Positions 49,771 to 59,192 of a stretch of 64,000 nt of DNA are shown piece after piece; the first letter of the stretch is position 1, and each line of letters starts with the position of its first letter. Position numbers and translations under genes: made by a program. A model generated the notes under the pieces. That model made no database searches, had not been told where the DNA came from, and worked only from the letters and a program-made list of their open reading frames with translations. The DNA is from JAXHLG01 sp964505305. Its GTDB lineage: Bacteria > Patescibacteriota > Minisyncoccia > Moranbacterales > DUUL01. Location: assembly GCA_964505305.1 (NCBI GenBank), contig CAZDHE010000001.1:62001-126000 (forward strand). Direction: 5' to 3'.

Positions 49771-49852
49771 CTCAAATCTCAAAAGTCAAAACCACAACTA
49801 AAAACTTAAAGTCGAACAGTTTTTAGTTTTAGCCTGTGTTTTGAGATTTGAG
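49771..49852. repeat. Heptamer-derived hairpin between mazG-like gene and nfo
   Basis: A period-7 run (TCAAATC TCAAATC TCAAAAG TCAAAAC) lies at the left. The 14-mer CTCAAATCTCAAAA (49771-49784) is perfectly inverted at 49839-49852, and inside it AACTAAAAACT (49796-49806) is inverted at 49818-49828. The same heptamer family occurs in miaB. Confidence 0.7.
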
Positions 49853-49887
49853 TTCACTTTATACTTTAAGGAAAATTGAGGGTTAAT

Positions 49888-50736
49888 TTACTTAAGAAAT
49901 TCCAGAGTGGTCTTAATATCCTTTTTTATCTTATCATGCTTGGTCTCCAAATACAAATTGATGCCCAGTTCCTTAGCTTTTCTTGCTACAGCTTTTAATC
50001 CGATTTCGCCGATTTCGCCTTGCCCGATGTGTTCATGGCGATCTATGTGAGAATCTAAAGTGCTCTTGGAATCGTTAAAATGAATACAGTTTAGCTTTTT
50101 TAGTCCTATTTCTCGGTCTATTTCTTGGAAAGTTTCTTGAACCGCCTCCGGCGTTCTCAGGTCTTTTCCGGCCGCAAAAGCATGGCAAGTGTCAAAACAA
50201 AAACCAAGCTCTATTTTCGACTTGCCGGCTTCTTTTAAAAAATAAGAAAATTCCTCCAAATTATCTCCTATGATGCTTCCGCTTCCGGCGGCAATTTCAA
50301 GGCTTAAAACAGCTCTCCCTCGGTAGTCTTGTAGAACTTCCTTCAAGCCTTTAATAACCCTTTTTTTAATAGCTGGCCAATTTTCGTTTTTGTCCAGATC
50401 TTTTGAACTCCCCAAGTGAGTGATTACATAAGGACATTTTATTTGATTGGCTATTTCCAATTCTTCTTTTAAGACGCGGATAGAGCTTTTGTAAATTTTT
50501 TCTTCCCGGCTGGCTAAATTGATATAGTAGGGAGTGTGAATTATATAATCTTTGCCGATATTGAAATTGTATTTTTTGCACTCATTAAAAAATTTTTGTT
50601 CGTCAATTTCTTTTCTTTTGCCTCCCCGGGGAGAACGGGTGAAAATTTGAAAACATTCGCATCCAAGAATTTGGGCGTTTCCGGGTGCATTTTCCACTCC
50701 GCCGGCAATGGAGACATGGGCACCAACTTTAGTCAT
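49888..50736 (-). CDS. nfo: Endonuclease IV (AP endonuclease)
   Basis: The 282-residue protein is a standard Nfo TIM barrel. It has VGAHVSIAGG at the N-terminus, YIIHTPYYINLAS, YVITHLGSS, VLSLEIAAGSGSIIG, GFCFDTCHAFAAG, CIHFNDSKSTLDSHIDRHEHIGQGEIG, and a C-terminal ETKHD. The His, Asp and Glu residues in these motifs form the trinuclear zinc site. It cleaves DNA 5' to abasic sites left by glycosylases such as the type-4 enzyme encoded nearby. The gene is on the same strand and 198 bases upstream of the MazG-like gene, with the heptamer hairpin between them. Confidence 0.97.
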   Translation of the reverse strand: MTKVGAHVSIAGGVENAPGNAQILGCECFQIFTRSPRGGKRKEIDEQKFFNECKKYNFNIGKDYIIHTPYYINLASREEKIYKSSIRVLKEELEIANQIKCPYVITHLGSSKDLDKNENWPAIKKRVIKGLKEVLQDYRGRAVLSLEIAAGSGSIIGDNLEEFSYFLKEAGKSKIELGFCFDTCHAFAAGKDLRTPEAVQETFQEIDREIGLKKLNCIHFNDSKSTLDSHIDRHEHIGQGEIGEIGLKAVARKAKELGINLYLETKHDKIKKDIKTTLEFLK

Positions 50737-50981
50737 AATCGGTAAAGGTTAGATTTCGTTATTATATCAAAATTATACAATCAAAATAAAAACGCAGCAA
50801 GCAAAAAGGCGGTCAAATCAAAGTTTAATTGTTCTTTATTGCAATTTCGTTTTGTTAAACTTGTTATTTAGTCTAAAAAATCTCTCTATCTGGAACTATT
50901 GGGAAAGATTGAAGCGTAGTTCTTTTTCAGCGGGATTCTTTAATTAGGTTGAACAAGATGAGAAACATTTTAGACATAGGT
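50737..50981. other. Intergenic stretch between divergent nfo and uvrA
   Basis: A+T-rich DNA with no recognised gene. It should include the nfo promoter. The uvrA promoter candidate follows at 50982. Confidence 0.4.
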
Positions 50982-51010
50982 TTGATTTATGTTATTATTT
51001 ATGCTATTCT
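50982..51010 (+). promoter_or_regulatory. Promoter candidate for uvrA
   Basis: TTGATT (50982-50987) and TATTCT (51005-51010) with a 17-base spacer. The transcript would have a leader of about 165 bases. I see no SOS-type palindrome in it. Confidence 0.5.
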
Positions 51011-51184
51011 AATTTGAGATTTATTGGGCGGATTCGAAGAAATTTTTCTGAAATCAACAATTTAAAACAGCGCCAAGTCCTATTTTAAAGGCTTTTTTCA
51101 AATTAATTTTCTATGCCGAGACTTGGTTTTGAAAATAATTCAAAAAAAGAAAATCTCTAAATCTTAATTTTTTGTCTTTTAAAG

Positions 51185-54052
51185 ATGGAGCAAGAAAAAA
51201 TAATTATAAAAGGGGCCGAAGAAAATAATTTAAAAAACGTAAACTTGGAATTGCCCAAAAACAAAATTATTGCCATTACAGGTTTATCGGGAAGCGGGAA
51301 GAGTTCTTTTGCTTTTGATACCCTGTATTTTGAAGGTTATCGCAGGTATGTGGAAAATCTATCCGGCAGCGCCAGATTTTTTATGCATTCAGTCAAGAAA
51401 CCCAAAGTTAAAGAAATCCAAAATTTGTGCCCTACCATTTCAATTAGCCAAAGAAACAACAATCAAAATCCTCGCTCTACAGTGGGAACTTTAACCGGAA
51501 TTTATGATTTTTTAAGAGCTCTCTATTTTAGATTTGGAACTTTTTATTGCCCTCATTGCGGCAAAGAACTCAAGAAAAATACTACGCAGGAGATTTTGGA
51601 TAAAATTAGTCAACATTCTCAAGGCACCGAGGTGTTAATAGCCTCTCCTGTTACTATTGAGGGTAAAGGCATTACAGAGGTTTTGAAATCTATTGAAAAT
51701 GCCGGTTATTCCAAAATAATTCCTGTCTATAAGGATAAGGATAAAAAGACAACGCTCTTGGAACTTGCTCAAGCAGAGAACTCTCTTGGGGAGAGCGAGC
51801 TTAGAGAGCTTTATATTTTAGTAGATAAATTGTATTTGGATAAATCCAGATTAGATAAAGAAAGAATTATTGATTCTTTAAAATCAGCCGAAAAATTATC
51901 GGAAATTTCTCTCACGCCAAAAAGCCACGTTCGGACTAGTTTATCTGCATCAAAAGATCATGCCGGAGCAGGAAAAATGGCTTTTATATTTTTTGACCGA
52001 AAAGAGAGAGCTTCTTTTAGCCGGTGTTATGTTTGCTCTGGGTGCGGTTATCAAAGAAGAGATTTTGTCTTCCGGGATTTTTCTTTTAATTCTCCCGAGG
52101 GAGCATGTTCTTTGTGCAAAGGAATCGGAGAAGTTGCCAGATTAAACGTGGATAAAGTTATTCCCAATCAGAAACTCTCCTTTAAAGAGGGCGCTGTTGA
52201 GCCTTGGGTTCGTTTGGGAGGAAGATCGGGCTTCAATAAATTTTCGAAAGGTAAACTGCAAGAGCTGGCCAATTTCTTGGGTTTTAGCTTAGATGATCCG
52301 ATTGAAAAATTGACTAAAGAGCAATTCGAGGCTTTCATTTATGGATTTCGAGATGATTCTCGAGGAATCTTTTTTGAGGGGGTGGAAAAAGATTTAAACG
52401 ATCGATATGAAAAGGCGGACTTAACTTCATCTAAAAGGGAATTGGAAAAATATTTTTCTTTTAAAATCTGTCCCGATTGCGGAGGGGGTAGACTTAAGCC
52501 CGAAGTTTTGAATGCCGAGGTTTGGGGAAAGAAATTTAAAGAAATGACTGAAATGGAAATCGGGAATTTATTAGCTTTTTTAAGAGAAAAAACAGGCAGT
52601 AATAAAAAAAATAAGCTAAAGGAAAATCAGGCTAAAATTATTGAGGAAATAAATAAAAGACTGGATCCCTTGGTGAATGCGGGTGTTGGGTATTTAAGCT
52701 TGAACAGGGGTTGCAATAGTCTTTCCGGGGGAGAACTTCAAAGAACCAGGATTGCTTCCCAGCTTTATAGCGGTTTAAATGGAGTTTTGTATGTTTTGGA
52801 TGAACCCACCATCGGACTTCATAGTAGAGACACTCAAAAATTGATAAAAACTTTTCAAAAATTAAAAAATAACAAAAGTTCTTTGGTGGTGGTAGAGCAT
52901 GATAAAGAAATAATCGAAAGCGCCGATGAAATTATAGATTTTGGGCCCGGTGCCGGAGAGCAAGGGGGAGAAGTAATTTTTCAAGGCAATTTCGGGGAAC
53001 TCAAGAAAGCGGACACTCCAACGGCGGATTTTTTTAACAATAAAATATCTTTTCAATCCAAGAACAGAAAACCCAAAAAACATCTCGAAATCCAAGGGGC
53101 GAGACATAATAACTTGAAAAACATTGATTTGAAGATCCCTCTGGGTTGTTTAGTTTCTTTTGCCGGAGTATCCGGAAGCGGTAAAAGTTCTTTAGTGGTG
53201 GATGTTTTGGCTAAGGCTTTGAGACAAGAGATTCATCAAACAGGAGAAGAGCCGGGAAGTTTTAATGAAATCAAAGGTTTGGAAAACATTCAAAAAGCGG
53301 TTGCGGTCGATCAATTGTCCATCGGAAGATCTCCACGGTCTAATCCGGCAACCTATACCGGCATTTTTAGCCATATTCGAGAGTTGTTTGCCCAAACGGA
53401 GGCGGCTGAGAAAAAGGGTTTTAATGCCGGCTATTTTTCCTTTAATTTAAAAGGAGGCAGGTGCGAGCATTGCCAGGGTGAAGGAACAGTTTCCGCGGAG
53501 ATGCCGCTTTTGGAGGATGTTAGATCTTTGTGTCCTTACTGTAAAGGGACTCGATACAATAAAAAAATTCTTGAAATTGAATATCATGGAGTTAATATTG
53601 CGAAAGTTTTAGATATGAGTGTTGATTATGCTTATAGGTTTTTTCACTTGAATAAGCTTGTCCAGAAAAAGTTGAAGGTTTTGAAAGATGTCGGTTTGGG
53701 TTATCTTAAATTGGGGCAAAGCGCTAATCGCCTTTCCGGCGGAGAGGCTCAGAGAATAAAGTTGGCCACCGAATTAATCAGGAAATCAAGAGGAAACTGT
53801 TTATACATCCTCGACGAGCCGACCATAGGACTTCATTTTCAAGACATTAAAAAACTTTTAAAAGTTTTAAATGAATTGGTCGATCAAGGAAATTCAGTTT
53901 TTGTCATTGAACACAATACAGAGATGCTCAAGGCTAGCGATTGGATTATAGAAATGGGTCCCGGAGGAGGTGAAAAAGGAGGGGAGGTTATTTTCGAAGG
54001 AACGCCGAAAGAGCTTTCCGCAACAAACACCGAAACAGGCAGGGTTTTGTGA
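51185..54052 (+). CDS. uvrA: Excinuclease ABC subunit A
   Basis: The 955-residue protein has both ABC modules of UvrA: P-loop 1 GLSGSGKSS (about 33-41), a four-Cys zinc finger (CPHCG then CSGCG/CSLCKG region), the signature LSGGELQRTRIASQL, and P-loop 2 GVSGSGKSS. The zinc finger of module 2 (CEHCQGEGTVSAEM, CPYCKG) is followed by LSGGEAQRIKLATEL and DEPTIGLHFQD. UvrA scans DNA for bulky lesions and loads UvrB. No uvrB or uvrC is adjacent. The length is usual for the family. The ATG at 51185 lacks a Shine-Dalgarno. Confidence 0.98.
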   Translation: MEQEKIIIKGAEENNLKNVNLELPKNKIIAITGLSGSGKSSFAFDTLYFEGYRRYVENLSGSARFFMHSVKKPKVKEIQNLCPTISISQRNNNQNPRSTVGTLTGIYDFLRALYFRFGTFYCPHCGKELKKNTTQEILDKISQHSQGTEVLIASPVTIEGKGITEVLKSIENAGYSKIIPVYKDKDKKTTLLELAQAENSLGESELRELYILVDKLYLDKSRLDKERIIDSLKSAEKLSEISLTPKSHVRTSLSASKDHAGAGKMAFIFFDRKERASFSRCYVCSGCGYQRRDFVFRDFSFNSPEGACSLCKGIGEVARLNVDKVIPNQKLSFKEGAVEPWVRLGGRSGFNKFSKGKLQELANFLGFSLDDPIEKLTKEQFEAFIYGFRDDSRGIFFEGVEKDLNDRYEKADLTSSKRELEKYFSFKICPDCGGGRLKPEVLNAEVWGKKFKEMTEMEIGNLLAFLREKTGSNKKNKLKENQAKIIEEINKRLDPLVNAGVGYLSLNRGCNSLSGGELQRTRIASQLYSGLNGVLYVLDEPTIGLHSRDTQKLIKTFQKLKNNKSSLVVVEHDKEIIESADEIIDFGPGAGEQGGEVIFQGNFGELKKADTPTADFFNNKISFQSKNRKPKKHLEIQGARHNNLKNIDLKIPLGCLVSFAGVSGSGKSSLVVDVLAKALRQEIHQTGEEPGSFNEIKGLENIQKAVAVDQLSIGRSPRSNPATYTGIFSHIRELFAQTEAAEKKGFNAGYFSFNLKGGRCEHCQGEGTVSAEMPLLEDVRSLCPYCKGTRYNKKILEIEYHGVNIAKVLDMSVDYAYRFFHLNKLVQKKLKVLKDVGLGYLKLGQSANRLSGGEAQRIKLATELIRKSRGNCLYILDEPTIGLHFQDIKKLLKVLNELVDQGNSVFVIEHNTEMLKASDWIIEMGPGGGEKGGEVIFEGTPKELSATNTETGRVL

Positions 54053-54125
54053 GCTTGCGGAAGAAATGAAAAATTTTAGTTTTCGCGAGCTTAATAGCTT
54101 AAAAAGTTTAAAATAATTTTAGAAA

Positions 54126-55049
54126 ATGAAAGACGAAATCATTAAAGAGGTTTATTTTACTATAATTTATTTCAATGTTCTTAAGCGGCCGCCTTCCACT
54201 TTTGAAGTTTGGCGCTTTTTTATGGATTTTTCCAAAAGAAAAACCGCATGTTCTTACGAGGAGGCGGTAAAAGTTTTGGAGAAACTTCAAGAACAGCGAA
54301 AAATTTTAAACAAAAACGGATTTTGGGTTTTACCGGAAAAGCAAGATTTATCCAAAGAAAGGATTTTGCGTCAAAAAATTTCTGTTTCAAAGATAAAAAG
54401 GGCGGCTTTCTGGATTAAATTAATGAATTTAATTCCTTATTGCAAAGGAGTTTTTTCTTCCGGAGCTTTGACTTTGGGCAATTGTGGGAAAAACAGTGAT
54501 TGGGATATTTTAGTGGTAATTAAGAAAAATAGAATTTGGATTGGCAGGTTTTTCGTGACTGTTTTTTTGGCTTTTTTGGGCAAAAGAAGGAGCTCTAAAA
54601 AGATTGCGGATAGATTCTGCTTGAATCATTTTATAACAGAGAATAACCTTGTTTTTGCCGATAGAAGTGAATTTGCCGCTTTGGACAAAAGTTTTATGAC
54701 TTCTTTTCTTGGAAAAGAGTATTTTCATAAAATGCAACAATTAAATTTTGCCTGGTCAAGACTTTCAATGCCCAACTTTTCTCAAGATGCTTTCGGGTAT
54801 GATTATTTTAATTGCAGAAACACCTTCTTAATACTAATCAGAGAACAATTAGAAAGGATATTGGAATTCTTGAGGCTTGGAGGATTATTGAATAATTTTT
54901 GCAGAAAAGTAATGATAAAGAAGATTGAAAAAAATCCCGAAACCCACAGAGAGGGAGCTTTTATAGTTTACAATGAGGGGGAGCTGGCTTTTTGGCCCAA
55001 GCCCAAAAAAAATGAATTATTGCTTAAGATACAAAACCAATTTTTTTAA
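54126..55049 (+). CDS. Nucleotidyltransferase-fold protein
   Basis: The 307-residue protein has an N-terminal winged-helix-like region (residues about 1-80). A Pol-beta nucleotidyltransferase core follows, with the motif FSSGALTLGNCGKNSDWDILVV, in which G-S-x-x (here SSGAL) and the DWD pair are the expected catalytic features. The rest is helical with many aromatic residues and RLGGLLNNFCRKVMIKK near the end. Proteins of this sort are common in reduced bacterial genomes but uncharacterised. Possible roles are nucleotidylation of a protein, RNA or small molecule. The gene follows uvrA by 73 bases and probably has its own expression. Confidence 0.6.
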   Translation: MKDEIIKEVYFTIIYFNVLKRPPSTFEVWRFFMDFSKRKTACSYEEAVKVLEKLQEQRKILNKNGFWVLPEKQDLSKERILRQKISVSKIKRAAFWIKLMNLIPYCKGVFSSGALTLGNCGKNSDWDILVVIKKNRIWIGRFFVTVFLAFLGKRRSSKKIADRFCLNHFITENNLVFADRSEFAALDKSFMTSFLGKEYFHKMQQLNFAWSRLSMPNFSQDAFGYDYFNCRNTFLILIREQLERILEFLRLGGLLNNFCRKVMIKKIEKNPETHREGAFIVYNEGELAFWPKPKKNELLLKIQNQFF

Positions 55050-55572
55050 AGGGATTGAGATTGTCAGGTGATTTATTGATTTTTTCAGAGTTTTTGGTTA
55101 ACTTAATTGACATTTTTGTTTAAATTTGTTTAAATTCAGCAAAGGCATGAATGCCGGTTGTTTGCATTTGGATTTTTGTTTCTGTGATTTTTTAAGACAG
55201 AATCCGCTGATCTCGTATAGCCGGGACAAGGATATAAAAATTTATATTCTTTAAGCGGTGCGAAGATCAAAAATTTCCGGGTAAGGATTATTTCACTTTT
55301 TTTGCGGGATTAGAGGTTTAGAAGCCTGACCCCTTAAATTCTCGAAAGCCAGACTTCTAATTGTTTTGAGGTGGAAACGGATTTGAAAAATACGTTCTTG
55401 TTAAGCCGGCCACAGTAGTAAATGATTTTAGTGTTGGTCGATAAGCGGAGAAATAAGTTTCGGATTCTTTTACTAATTTGACAGGAAAAGGATCTTTAAA
55501 ATTTTTAAACAATAAATTTATTAGAAGCTATTTTTTTCAAGTCAATCTCAGTTAATTATTATTTGCTGAATT
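55050..55572. other. Long non-coding stretch before tRNA-Glu
   Basis: More than 500 bases with no gene that I can support. A short imperfect inverted pair TTAGAAG/CTTCTAA occurs near 55317-55360 and a TTGACA near 55478, without a well-spaced -10. I tested it by eye against RNase P, tmRNA and SRP RNA core motifs and found no match. Confidence 0.4.
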
Positions 55573-55644
55573 GGCCCCATCGTCTAGTGGTTAGGACGCC
55601 AGGTTCTCATCCTGGTAACAGGGGTTCGACTCCCCTTGGGGTCA
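55573..55644 (+). tRNA. tRNA-Glu (anticodon CUC)
   Basis: The cloverleaf has acceptor GGCCCCA/TGGGGTC (one G-U), D-arm TCTAGTGGTTAGGA, anticodon stem CCAGG/CCTGG with loop TTCTCAT (CUC), and a T-arm with TTCGACT. CCA is not encoded. Confidence 0.96.
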
Positions 55645-55753
55645 CATCCGTTTAATTTTGTAATCATCTAATCGCTCAAACAATTTTAAAACTTGTCTTG
55701 ATTAAATATTAAGATGATTACGCAAATGCTTGCTTAAATGTTTAAATTAAAAT

Positions 55754-56845
55754 ATGGACGCTAAAGATTATCTAAAAGAATATAAAAACAAATTAGATCC
55801 TTTTTTGAAAGAGTATTTCAATAACAAAAAAGCAGAGGCTAAAAAGATAGATCCTTTAGCTGAGCAGGCGGTTAAAATGATTGCCAAGTTTACTATGGCG
55901 AGTGGGAAAAGAATTCGGCCGACTGTTATGTATTACGCTTTCTTGGCTGACAAGAAAGAAGAAGAAATTTCTTTTGAAAAAAGCCGGGCCATTATGGAAG
56001 CTTCAATGTCGGTAGAGCTTACCCATACTTTCTTGCTAATCCATGACGACATTATCGATAGAGACTCGAAAAGACATGGGACAAAAACCATTCATGAAGA
56101 GTATAAAAGTTTAGCGGAAAAATTTTTCCCCGGGACTGATAAACATCATTTTGGGAATTCCATGGCAATGATTGTGGGTGATATAGCAGCTTCCATGGCC
56201 AATGAAATACTTTTTGAATCCCGTTTTGAGGCAAATAATATTTTGCGAAGTTTGACTCAGCTTCAAAAAATTGTTTATAAAACTATTCCGGGGGAAATGC
56301 TGGATATTGTTATGGAGGCCAAGGGAAAAACCACTGAAGAAGAAATCCTTAGAATGCATGAAGGAAAAACAGCTAATTACACCTTCGAAGGCCCTATGCA
56401 TCTGGGAGCCGCTTTGGCCGGTAATCTTTCGGAAAATTTTTTAAATAAATCTTCCCAGTATTCCAAGGCGGTTGGTAAAGCTTTCCAGATAAGAGATGAC
56501 ATCCTGGGGGTTTTTGGAGACGAAAAAAAACTTGGCAAACCGGTGGGGTCTGATATAATAGAAGGGAAACAAACACTTCTTTACATTAAAGCTATGGAGA
56601 AGGCGAATCAGGAGCAAAGAAAGCAGCTTTCAGCTTTGTTGGGAAAAAAGAACCTAAATAAAAAAGAGCTGAAAATTTTTCAAGACATTGTCAAGGACAC
56701 GGGTTCCTTAAAGTATTCAGAAGAGCTGGCCGGCAAACTTTCCCGGGAAGCTGTCGAGTCTCTTAAAAGCGCCGGCATAAAGAACCAAAAATCTTATGAT
56801 TTTCTAAAAAAAATAGCCGAGTATATCTCTAAAAGAGAGAATTAA
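55754..56845 (+). CDS. Polyprenyl (isoprenyl) diphosphate synthase
   Basis: The 363-residue protein has both aspartate-rich motifs of trans-prenyltransferases: LLIHDDIIDRDSKRHG near residue 97 and QIRDDILGVFGDEKKLGKP near 247, with GKRIRPTVMYYAF upstream. It condenses IPP with allylic diphosphates to make a C15-C40 prenyl chain. The uppS gene follows 113 bases later and would extend such a primer to undecaprenyl diphosphate, the carrier for peptidoglycan and the glycans made at 35-46 kb. It is longer than typical family members (about 300-325), mainly through N- and C-terminal charged extensions. Confidence 0.92.
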   Translation: MDAKDYLKEYKNKLDPFLKEYFNNKKAEAKKIDPLAEQAVKMIAKFTMASGKRIRPTVMYYAFLADKKEEEISFEKSRAIMEASMSVELTHTFLLIHDDIIDRDSKRHGTKTIHEEYKSLAEKFFPGTDKHHFGNSMAMIVGDIAASMANEILFESRFEANNILRSLTQLQKIVYKTIPGEMLDIVMEAKGKTTEEEILRMHEGKTANYTFEGPMHLGAALAGNLSENFLNKSSQYSKAVGKAFQIRDDILGVFGDEKKLGKPVGSDIIEGKQTLLYIKAMEKANQEQRKQLSALLGKKNLNKKELKIFQDIVKDTGSLKYSEELAGKLSREAVESLKSAGIKNQKSYDFLKKIAEYISKREN

Positions 56846-56958
56846 GGTCTCAAAATATTGCCAAAATATTTATTAATATTTATTATGTTTTCTGGGAAGA
56901 GAAGAGCTTAATAGACTGCAAAGCATCCTTTTTGGCTTATTAATCAATAATTTTAACA

Positions 56959-57687
56959 ATGAATTCCATTGAGAACACGATTCCATATCACGTGGCTGTT
57001 ATCCCCGACGGCAATAGAAGGTGGGCTAAGCAGAGAGGAGAAAAGCCATGGAAAGGTCATAAAGCCGGAGCTGAAATAATAGAGGAGCTAAGCAGAGAAG
57101 CTTTGAAAATGGGGGTGAAATGCATAACTTTTTGGGGGTCTTCCAAGGATAATCTCCAAAAAAGGCCAATGGAGGAAAAAAGAGAGCTGCTGAGAATTTA
57201 CGAGGAATATTTTAAAAAACTTATAAACAGCTCTGATATCTTTGATAACGAAACCAAGATTCAGCTTATTGGCCGATGGGAGGAGCAGTTTCCAAATAAG
57301 CTTAAAAAAATTCTCAAAGAAGGCGCGGAGAAAACCAAGCATCATACTCATAGTTTTCTAAATTTTCTTTTGGCCTATAGCGGGGATGATGATATTTTGC
57401 AGGCGGTGAAAGAAATTAAAAACAAGGCTCGTAATAGCGACCATGATATTGAAGTTACGGAAGATTTTTTTCAAGAAAATTTGTTAAGCGCTCCTCTGCC
57501 CGAGGTTGATTTAATAATAAGAACGGGAACAGAAGGAGATCCTCATAATAGCGCCGGATTTTTAATGTGGCAAACTCAAAACTCCCAATTCTACTTTACG
57601 GATAAGCTGTTTCCCGATTTTGATTCCCGGGAATTCAAGAAAGCTTTAAACGATTATGCAAACAGGGAGAGAAGACTGGGAAAATGA
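56959..57687 (+). CDS. uppS: Undecaprenyl diphosphate synthase (cis-prenyltransferase)
   Basis: The 242-residue protein starts with the family core HVAVIPDGNRRWAKQRG, including catalytic Asp17 and the DGNRRW motif. It has TFWGSSKDNLQKRP in place of the usual T-x-Y-AFSTENWKRP, and closes with DLIIRTGTEGDPHNSAGFL and QFYFTDKLFPDFD. It makes the C55 lipid carrier for cell-wall synthesis. The substitution of the AFSTENW segment by WGSSKDNL is unusual and may affect chain length or the substrate loop. It is paired with the polyprenyl synthase upstream. Confidence 0.93.
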   Translation: MNSIENTIPYHVAVIPDGNRRWAKQRGEKPWKGHKAGAEIIEELSREALKMGVKCITFWGSSKDNLQKRPMEEKRELLRIYEEYFKKLINSSDIFDNETKIQLIGRWEEQFPNKLKKILKEGAEKTKHHTHSFLNFLLAYSGDDDILQAVKEIKNKARNSDHDIEVTEDFFQENLLSAPLPEVDLIIRTGTEGDPHNSAGFLMWQTQNSQFYFTDKLFPDFDSREFKKALNDYANRERRLGK

Positions 57688-57773
57688 ATGGAACAAAGCC
57701 CAAATAATTTTTTTGGCAATTTGTTTAACAACGGTTTAACAAAAAAGAAGGTTTTAAAAATTAATAAGATTTT

Positions 57774-58091
57774 ATGGCCATTGAATTTAAGGATGATAAT
57801 TTTCAGCAGGAAGTTTTAGAGAGTGATAAACCGGTTTTAGTTGATTTTTGGGCTCCTTGGTGCGGTCCTTGCCAGATGATGAGTCCCATTATAGATGATG
57901 TTTCCGAGCAAGTTTCCGAAAATGCCAAAGTCGGAAAATTAAATGTGGATGAAAATCCTCAGACTGCTCAAAAATACGGAGTGATGTCTATTCCCACCTT
58001 GATTATATTTAAAGATGGAAAAATTTTGAAACAAATGACCGGGGTTCAGTCCAAGGAAACCCTGACGGAAGAATTGAAAAATGCGGGATAA
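57774..58091 (+). CDS. trxA: Thioredoxin
   Basis: The 105-residue protein is a canonical thioredoxin with VLVDFWAPWCGPCQMM (Cys30 and Cys33), the cis-proline segment SIPTLIIF, and GKILKQMTGVQS near the end. It reduces protein disulfides in the cytoplasm using electrons from thioredoxin reductase, which is encoded about 100 bases downstream on the same strand, so the two form a complete redox couple. The ATG at 57774 lacks a Shine-Dalgarno. Confidence 0.97.
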   Translation: MAIEFKDDNFQQEVLESDKPVLVDFWAPWCGPCQMMSPIIDDVSEQVSENAKVGKLNVDENPQTAQKYGVMSIPTLIIFKDGKILKQMTGVQSKETLTEELKNAG

Positions 58092-58193
58092 AACTCTTTT
58101 TTATTTGGTCGGGAAACCTCAGTGTTTTTGAGTCTTTCTCAAAGAAGTGGCTTTTTATGTTCGGGTGGTATAAAATTTAAAAGTTTACAAAAA

Positions 58194-59108
58194 ATGGAAA
58201 AAAAGAAAGCAGTTATCTTGGGGGCCGGCCCGGCAGGTTTGTCGGCCTCTATTTATGCGTCTCGTTTCAATATTGACCATTGCGTCCTCGGAGAAGAGTT
58301 TGGCGGATATATGAATGAGAGTTTTAAAATTGAAAACTATCCCGGCTTACCGGGAGTGTCCGGGGCGGAATTGGCTCAAAAAATGAAAGTCCATGCAGAG
58401 TCTTTGGGCGGAGAAATTTTGCAAGATAAAATTGATTTTGTAAAAAAGAAAGAAGATTTTTTTGAGATTAAAACCTATAAGCAAACATACGAGACCGAAG
58501 CTGTTATTTTATCTACCGGGACGGTTTTTAGAAAGTTAAACATTCCCGGGGAAGCCGATTTATCGGGAAGAGGAGTCTCTTATTGCGCTACTTGCGATGC
58601 TCCTTTTTTTAAAGACAAAAAAGTGGCAGTTGTAGGAGGGGGTAATTCAGCTATTAATGCAGCGCTTTTGCTTTCCGGTTATGCCAAGGAAGTGGTTGTT
58701 TTTTATAGAGCGGAGAAGTTGAGGGCAGTTCCGGCTTATGTGGAGCAAGCAAGTAAAAAAGAAAACATTAAAACCGCTTCGAAGACCAATGTTGTCGAAA
58801 TTAAAGGAGAACAAAAAGTTGAATCTTTGGTTTTGGATAACCCATATCAAGGAGAGAAAGAGGTTTCTTTTGATGGAATATTTATAGAAATAGGCTCCTT
58901 GCCGGATACGAGTTTTATCAGAGATCTAAAAATTGAAAAGGATGAAGAAGGCTATATAAAAGTTGGGGCGGATCAATCTACCGAAGAAGAAGGTTTTTTT
59001 GCCGCCGGAGATATTACCACCGGTTCTAACGGTTTTAGGCAAATCATAACCGCCGCCGCTGAAGGAGCAATAGCAGCCTCCGGTGTTTATCGGTATTTAC
59101 AAAAATAA
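58194..59108 (+). CDS. trxB: Thioredoxin reductase
   Basis: I start at the ATG at 58194 (304 residues), because the FAD motif GAGPAG begins 10 residues later. The frame extends 24 codons upstream without family similarity, and a TATAAA box lies in that extension. The active-site disulfide is CATC (Cys131 and Cys134), followed by the pyridine-nucleotide motif VVGGGNSAINAA and the FAD closing motif FAAGDITTGSNGFRQIITAAAEG. The nucleotide-binding loop after HRRxxxR-type positions reads YRAEKLRAVP, so NADPH use is not certain. It reduces the thioredoxin encoded upstream. Confidence 0.96.
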   Translation: MEKKKAVILGAGPAGLSASIYASRFNIDHCVLGEEFGGYMNESFKIENYPGLPGVSGAELAQKMKVHAESLGGEILQDKIDFVKKKEDFFEIKTYKQTYETEAVILSTGTVFRKLNIPGEADLSGRGVSYCATCDAPFFKDKKVAVVGGGNSAINAALLLSGYAKEVVVFYRAEKLRAVPAYVEQASKKENIKTASKTNVVEIKGEQKVESLVLDNPYQGEKEVSFDGIFIEIGSLPDTSFIRDLKIEKDEEGYIKVGADQSTEEEGFFAAGDITTGSNGFRQIITAAAEGAIAASGVYRYLQK

Positions 59109-59192
59109 AAATATTTGCAATTATTTAAACATCTGATAAGATGAAGTCAAAGAGGAGGTCTGGGTAGAATTATAAAAATTAATTAAATTGCA

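Noticed and set aside
55050..55572. Long gap before tRNA-Glu as RNase P RNA, tmRNA or a decayed gene
   Set aside because: None of the conserved core motifs of those RNAs is present, and no frame resembles a known protein even with frameshifts.
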